A stretch of 64,000 bases of DNA from Mucilaginibacter sp. MD40 (GTDB taxonomy: Bacteria; Bacteroidota; Bacteroidia; Sphingobacteriales; Sphingobacteriaceae): positions 845,080 to 909,079 of the forward strand of contig NZ_NRSW01000001.1 of the NCBI RefSeq assembly GCF_002288635.1. The letters are read 5' to 3'. Numbering within the stretch: the first letter of the stretch is position 1; the number at the start of each line of letters is the position of its first letter. The position numbers were made by a program, and so were the translations under genes. This document shows, in pieces, positions 59,834-64,000 of this stretch. Under the pieces are notes generated by a model. It saw nothing but the letters and a program-made list of their open reading frames with translations, searched no databases and was not told where the DNA came from.

Positions 59834-61068
59834 TGAGATCGCTCATCGTTAAAATAGGTTTACTGTTTATGCTGCCGGTTCCGGTATGGGCTCACACGAT
59901 CATCGTGGCTCCCGGAACAAAAGTGGCAACGCTCAAACAGGCGGTAACCCTCGCTAAAAATGGAGATACGATACGCGTCGAAAAAGGAACCTATATCTCC
60001 CTGAATACGATAGTGGATAAAGAACTGACCATTTTAGGGCAGAACCAACCTGTCCTGGATGCCCGTTTCCAGGAAGAAGTATTGACGATCACTTCAGGAC
60101 ATGTTAAACTTGACGGTTTTATCATCAAAAATTCAAAAACCGGTTCTATGCGTGATTTTGCAGGAATAAGGCTAAGTAATGTGGAATTTGTGACCATCAG
60201 CAACAATATCCTCGTCAACAATTTTTTTGGTATCTACTTGTCCAACTGTAAACATATCCAGGTATTGCATAATCATATTACCGGCTCCAACAACATCGAG
60301 AACTCCGGGAACGGTATCCATTTATGGAAATGTAAGGAAATATTGCTCAATGGGAATTACGTGACCCGGCACCGGGATGGAATCTATTTCGAGTTTGCTA
60401 AAAAATGCCTGATCGAGAATAATTTCAGTGAAAAGAATATCCGTTACGGGCTGCATTTTATGTTTTCGGATGATGATACCTATCGTCACAATACTTTTAA
60501 AAATAACGGTTCAGGTGTTTCCGTGATGTATACCCGGCGCATCGCCATGCTGGATAACACGTTCATCGAAAACTGGGGAAGTTCCATCTATGGCGTATTG
60601 CTCAAAGAGATCACCGATGCGCGGATCGAAGGCAATCATTTTATCCGGAACACCACCGGCATTTATATGGAAAACTCCGACCGCATTACGGTGACCCATA
60701 ACGATTTTATATCCAATGGCTGGGCCATGCGGGTACTGGCCAGCTGTAATAAGGACCATTTCACCCAAAACAACTATAAAGGAAACTCTTTTGACGTCAC
60801 CACCAACGGTACCCTAAAAGAGATCTATTTCAATGACAACTATTGGGATAAATACGAAGGCTATGACCTGAACAAGGATGGTACCGGTGATATACCGTAC
60901 CGCCCGATAAGCTTGTACGCGCAGATCATCGAACAGAACCCGCAGAGCGTCATGCTGATGCGGAGTTTCATCGTCAACCTGATCGACAAGGTAGAACGCG
61001 CTATTCCATCCATTACGCCCGAATCTGTTAAAGACGAAAAACCAAGAATGAAACCATGGAAAAAATAA
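59833..61068 (+). CDS. nosD: NosD periplasmic copper-site maturation protein
   Basis: This 411-residue protein has a signal peptide (about 1-20) and a right-handed parallel beta-helix of CASH repeats (about 25-330: GDTIRVEKGTY, then many N-x-I/F-x-N turns such as NNFFGIYLSNC and ENSDRITVTHNDF). NosD works with the NosFY ABC transporter to load NosL-delivered copper into the CuZ site. It overlaps nosF by 13 bases. Confidence 0.93.
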   Translation: MRSLIVKIGLLFMLPVPVWAHTIIVAPGTKVATLKQAVTLAKNGDTIRVEKGTYISLNTIVDKELTILGQNQPVLDARFQEEVLTITSGHVKLDGFIIKNSKTGSMRDFAGIRLSNVEFVTISNNILVNNFFGIYLSNCKHIQVLHNHITGSNNIENSGNGIHLWKCKEILLNGNYVTRHRDGIYFEFAKKCLIENNFSEKNIRYGLHFMFSDDDTYRHNTFKNNGSGVSVMYTRRIAMLDNTFIENWGSSIYGVLLKEITDARIEGNHFIRNTTGIYMENSDRITVTHNDFISNGWAMRVLASCNKDHFTQNNYKGNSFDVTTNGTLKEIYFNDNYWDKYEGYDLNKDGTGDIPYRPISLYAQIIEQNPQSVMLMRSFIVNLIDKVERAIPSITPESVKDEKPRMKPWKK

Positions 61069-61772
61069 TAGCGGTCAATGGACTTAAAAAATCATTTGGG
61101 CGGCTGGAAGTACTCAAAAATGTCAGCTGCGATTTCGCCAGCGGCGGGGTGGTGTCCATTCTGGGGCCAAATGCTTCAGGAAAAACCACGCTGATCAAAT
61201 CCATCCTCGGGATGGTTATACCGGATGGCGGAGAGATCTTATTTCAAGGCAGGTCTGTCGTGAACACCTTTGATTATAAAAGGCACATCGGCTATATGCC
61301 CCAAATAGGACATTACCCTGATAATATGACGATCGGCCAGCTTTTTAAAATGGTTATGGATATCCGGCAACAGGACGCGGTTGATACAGAACTGCTCAAA
61401 GCTTACCAGCTTGAAAGTATGTATCAAAAAACCATGCGCACCTTATCCGGCGGCACATTACAAAAAGTAAGCGCTGCGCTGGCATTTATGTTTAATCCAG
61501 ATGTACTGATCCTGGATGAACCGTCGGCCGGCCTTGACCCGCTCGCAGCCGAAGCGCTGAAAGAAAAAATACTGGAAGAAAAATCTAAAGGCAAACTGAT
61601 CTTGGTAACCTCCCATATCCTGAGCGAAGCGGATGAAATATCCGATCATATCCTCTACCTTTTTGAAGGCCAGATCAAATTTTATAAGACCTTAACGGAT
61701 CTGAAACTGGAGACCGGTGAGCAGAAACTAAGCAAGGCCTTAACACAAATATTAAGTTCACCATCATGCTAA
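61056..61772 (+). CDS. nosF: NosF ABC ATPase
   Basis: This 238-residue ATPase has Walker A LGPNASGKTTLIKSI (about 35-49), signature RTLSGGTLQKVSAALAF near 128, Walker B VLILDEPSAGLDP near 148 and H-loop VTSHILSEADEI near 188. It drives the NosY membrane subunit. It overlaps nosY by seven bases. Confidence 0.93.
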   Translation: MEKIIAVNGLKKSFGRLEVLKNVSCDFASGGVVSILGPNASGKTTLIKSILGMVIPDGGEILFQGRSVVNTFDYKRHIGYMPQIGHYPDNMTIGQLFKMVMDIRQQDAVDTELLKAYQLESMYQKTMRTLSGGTLQKVSAALAFMFNPDVLILDEPSAGLDPLAAEALKEKILEEKSKGKLILVTSHILSEADEISDHILYLFEGQIKFYKTLTDLKLETGEQKLSKALTQILSSPSC

Positions 61773-62533
61773 AGATCGCGAAATATATCATCCTCGATAT
61801 CGTACGCAGCAAGGTATTGCTGGCATATACGCTTTTATTACTGGCGATCAGCCTGACCATTTTCTTATCAGATGCAGACGTAACCAAAGGCCTGGTGAGC
61901 ATTACAACGGTTATCCTGATCATCGTTCCGCTGGTGAGTATCGTTTACGCGACGACCTATTATTTCAATGCGGCTGAGTTCACTGAAATGCTGGTATCGC
62001 AGCCTATCAGCAGGCGAAATATCTTACTGGGCAAATTCATCGGGATCAGCAGTTCCATTTTGCTTGCCTTTTTTATTGGCGTATGCATCCCTGTGTGCCT
62101 GTTTGCCTTTTCTGCGACCGGCATCACACTTATGATCTCGGGCTGCCTGCTGACATTAAGCTTTATTTCACTGGCTTTCCTGACATCGACCATTACACGC
62201 GATAAAGCCAAGGGCATTGGCCTTGCTTTAATGCTCTGGTTTTATTTCTCGATCATATTCGATGGCCTGGTTTTAATGTTCCTGACCCTTTTTGCCGATT
62301 ATCCGCTGGAAAAAGCGATGATCGTTTTAACGGCATTAAACCCCATAGACCTGGCCCGAATCCTGATCTTGCTGCAACTCGATATTTCCGCGCTAATGGG
62401 CTATACCGGGGCATTATACCAGGAATTTTTTGGAAGTGGTATCGGGATCGTGTTCTCGCTGTTGATGCAAATGATCTGGATCATTGTACCGCTATTTTTT
62501 GCACTTAAAATATTTAAAAAGAAAGACCTATAA
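61766..62533 (+). CDS. nosY: NosY ABC permease
   Basis: This 255-residue ABC-2 permease has six membrane helices. FTEMLVSQPISRRNILLGKF near 72 is the coupling segment typical of NosY, and ALNPIDLARILILL near 193 is also typical. It forms the NosDFY complex. Its stop overlaps the next ATG (TAATG). Confidence 0.92.
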   Translation: MLKIAKYIILDIVRSKVLLAYTLLLLAISLTIFLSDADVTKGLVSITTVILIIVPLVSIVYATTYYFNAAEFTEMLVSQPISRRNILLGKFIGISSSILLAFFIGVCIPVCLFAFSATGITLMISGCLLTLSFISLAFLTSTITRDKAKGIGLALMLWFYFSIIFDGLVLMFLTLFADYPLEKAMIVLTALNPIDLARILILLQLDISALMGYTGALYQEFFGSGIGIVFSLLMQMIWIIVPLFFALKIFKKKDL

Positions 62534-62952
62534 TGAAAAAAATAACAACTGTTATTGTGTTTGTCCTCGCTTTTTCTACACTTCATGCAACGAGCCGCTA
62601 TCAGCATGAAAAAGCTTCCGAGGAATTAGTGTTAAATAATGGCACCAAATGGAAAATCGACCAGGCTACCGGTAAGAATGTTTCCCGTCTCCAGCAGATC
62701 GCCAAAAAAGCCGACGGCCATACGATGGCTGACTATCACATGGCAGGCAACACGTTACAGTCAGGTATCGATCAAATGATCAAAGAATGCCGGATGAAAG
62801 GCCCGGATCACCTGGCCCTGCATAAATGGCTGGAACCTTTGATGGAACAGGTTAATCAACTTAGGAAGGCGACTAATGCAGCATCGGCCAAAATCCACTT
62901 TAGTGCAATAAAAAAACGCTTAGCGCTATTCAATCAATATTTTAAGGTATAA
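62533..62952 (+). CDS. Small periplasmic protein of the nos operon
   Basis: This 139-residue protein has a signal peptide (about 1-20). The mature part is helical with several His/Met/Cys (KADGHTMADYHMAGNTLQ, MIKECRMKGPDHLALHKWLEPLMEQV). This suits metal binding or an up-down helix bundle. It is coupled to nosY. No family recognised; perhaps a copper or regulatory accessory. Confidence 0.75.
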   Translation: MKKITTVIVFVLAFSTLHATSRYQHEKASEELVLNNGTKWKIDQATGKNVSRLQQIAKKADGHTMADYHMAGNTLQSGIDQMIKECRMKGPDHLALHKWLEPLMEQVNQLRKATNAASAKIHFSAIKKRLALFNQYFKV

Positions 62953-62954
62953 AG

Positions 62955-63335
62955 ATGTTAAAGCAGTTAACGGCATGGCTTTTGATTTTCTCGGTACTCA
63001 CCGTTAACTACTCCCGGCTGTTTGTTTACGTCGGTTTCAAGATGAACCAAAGCTATATCGCCGCCAAATTGTGCGAAAACCGCGATAAACCTTTCCTTCA
63101 TTGCAACGGTAAATGTTACCTGATGAAAAAGATTAAGCAAGCGGAAGACAAACAAAACAATGCCGAAAGCCAGGCGCAGAAAAACCTGTTCCAGGATGTT
63201 TATTTTGTCAACAATCTCTTTCACAACAGCACCTTATGGAGCACGGGTATCGAAAACCCGTTTCCGTCCGTAGGAAATTACGGTAAACAGGCAGGTACTT
63301 TTCTCTCCATATTCCGCCCGCCCCAATTGAGTTGA
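62955..63335 (+). CDS. Small Cys-motif membrane protein next to a TonB receptor
   Basis: This 126-residue protein has one N-terminal membrane helix (about 6-26). The segment AKLCENRDKPFLHCNGKCYLMKKIKQAE (about 36-63) has three Cys in a C-x9-C-x3-C pattern that I know from small Bacteroidota proteins beside metal-related TonB receptors. The Cys set suggests copper or iron binding at the periplasmic face. It starts two bases after the previous gene and precedes the TonB receptor. Confidence 0.75.
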   Translation: MLKQLTAWLLIFSVLTVNYSRLFVYVGFKMNQSYIAAKLCENRDKPFLHCNGKCYLMKKIKQAEDKQNNAESQAQKNLFQDVYFVNNLFHNSTLWSTGIENPFPSVGNYGKQAGTFLSIFRPPQLS

Positions 63336-63474
63336 TCCTTATTGAAGTCAACCATCAAGGAGGAGCCTTTTGGCACCTCCAATGGATAATTTATGTACGG
63401 ACCGTTTCTTCCGGTCTAATCAACAATTTTTAACGATCAGCAAACCGCAAGTGGTTTACTCAATATATATTTCA

Positions 63475-64000
63475 ATGAATACGCTAAAAAAATAGCGTTG
63501 CTTATCATAATCGCCGTTTTAGCGGTGCAATGGGCAAACGCACAATACATTTATAAAGGCCATATCGCCGATAATACCAATAAACAGCCGCTGGAATGCG
63601 CCTGTATCCGGGCCAATGGAAAGTTATGTTGCACCAATAAAACAGGGGACTTTCAGCTTTCGCTTTCATCAGATACGGCGACCTTAACGATCACTTATAT
63701 CGGTTATTCTACAAAAGTTCTCCCGGTACGCAATTCAGCCATGCCGGTGAGCATTGTAATGGATAACGGGCAGGTTGATCTTAAAGAGGTGGTGATCGCC
63801 CCCTCGCTGATGTGCAGCCCATTTCACACGCTGAGCACTCTAGATCTGCGGCTTCGCCCGGTCAATTCTTCACAGGACCTGATGCGCCTGGTACCCGGCT
63901 TGTTCATCGCCCAGCATATGGGCGGCGGTAAGGCGGAACAGATCTTTGTCCGGGGCTTTGATGCGGATCACGGCACTGACCTGAGTGTTTCGGTCGATGG
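63475..64000 (+). CDS. TonB-dependent receptor, frameshifted at start and cut by window edge
   Basis: The ATG at 63475 reads MNTLKK and then TAG, because of a run of seven A. With one more A the frame becomes MNTLKKIALLIIIAVLAV and runs on without stop to the window end. It has a signal peptide ending WANAQ and a carboxypeptidase-regulatory domain with a CACIRANGKLCC segment. A plug start follows (SSQDLMRLVPGLFIAQHMGGGKAEQIFVRGFDADHGTD). Receptors of this form with RGFDADHGTD are often linked to copper or cobalamin-like ligands. The preceding gap holds a hairpin at 63359-63380. Whether the gene is broken, slippage-controlled or a sequencing error is open. Confidence 0.75.

Larger units (their letters stand above)
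44570..64000 (+). mobile_element. Integrative/mobilizable element at tRNA-Glu with N2O-reduction cargo (right end outside window)
   Basis: The element appears to begin at the tRNA-Glu 3' end. Integrase (44820), zeta-toxin module (46101-47050), excisionase-like HTH (48359), regulator (48622), candidate transfer origin (48928-49336) and BfmA/DUF5712 mobilisation genes (49337-50817) follow in the order usual for Bacteroidota mobilizable elements. The nos island (50964-63335) follows without an intervening tRNA or second integrase. Its genes use ATC for Ile and GATC/CTG-rich codons much more than the chromosomal genes to the left, which favour ATA/ATT and TTA. I find no second copy of the tRNA-Glu 3' end in the window, so the right border is unseen, and cargo status of the nos genes is inference. 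Confidence 0.5.

Overview
The window looks like a chromosomal segment of a Bacteroidota bacterium, most likely family Sphingobacteriaceae and Mucilaginibacter/Pedobacter-like. This rests on promoter elements of the TAnnTTTG type, SusC-like TonB receptors with carboxypeptidase-regulatory N-domains, LytTR two-component pairs, BfmA/DUF5712 mobilisation genes and tRNA genes without encoded CCA. The genus is inference.

Layout. Bases 1-1353 are the end of one integrative element: a tyrosine recombinase cut by the window edge, facing the 3' end of tRNA-Asp. Bases 1354-44569 look like ordinary chromosome. They hold a xylose operon (xylB-xylA-Na+/sugar symporter), a collagen-like lipoprotein, a large outer-membrane barrel, S1/P1 nuclease, fumC, a glycosyltransferase/deacetylase block, msrA, two tRNA-like RNAs, an Lrp regulator, and a DtxR/MntR regulator divergent from a TonB receptor. 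Then come an ABC exporter divergent from a LytTR two-component system, an amidase, hisS, an OmpA lipoprotein, a second two-component system with outer-membrane partners, an ApbE-like protein, prfA, lpxH, a DUF922 protein and an SPFH protein. The block ends with a six-gene minus-strand operon (44289 to 37907): DUF427 protein, FAD disulfide reductase, EgtV-like ATPase, EgtU-like permease/binding protein, EgtB and EgtD. It appears to make, import and perhaps recycle ergothioneine.

From 44570 to the window end, a second integrative element appears to begin at the 3' end of tRNA-Glu. It carries an integrase, a zeta-toxin module, an excisionase-like HTH gene, a likely transfer origin and BfmA/DUF5712 mobilisation genes. 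Its apparent cargo is a nitrous-oxide respiration island: DUF1858/DUF2249 protein, two haem-copper-oxidase-like membrane proteins flanking a MIP18/SufT-like factor, a DUF2249-RIC (ScdA) fusion, an Rrf2 regulator, cytochrome c, clade II nosZ, a membrane protein, nosL, nosD, nosF, nosY, two small secreted/membrane proteins and a TonB receptor running off the edge. Two Rrf2-type palindromes and two FNR-type palindromes tie these transcription units into one likely NO/low-oxygen regulon. No nitrite or NO reductase of recognisable type is present, so the island fits a dedicated N2O reducer.

The most unusual observations are: a circularly permuted substrate-binding domain in the EgtU-like protein; a pair of type-II tRNA-like RNAs with 8-bp acceptor stems, compensatory changes and giant variable arms; the mobile nos island with shared operators; several long perfect inverted repeats in the mobile element; and an A7 frameshift at the start of the terminal TonB receptor.
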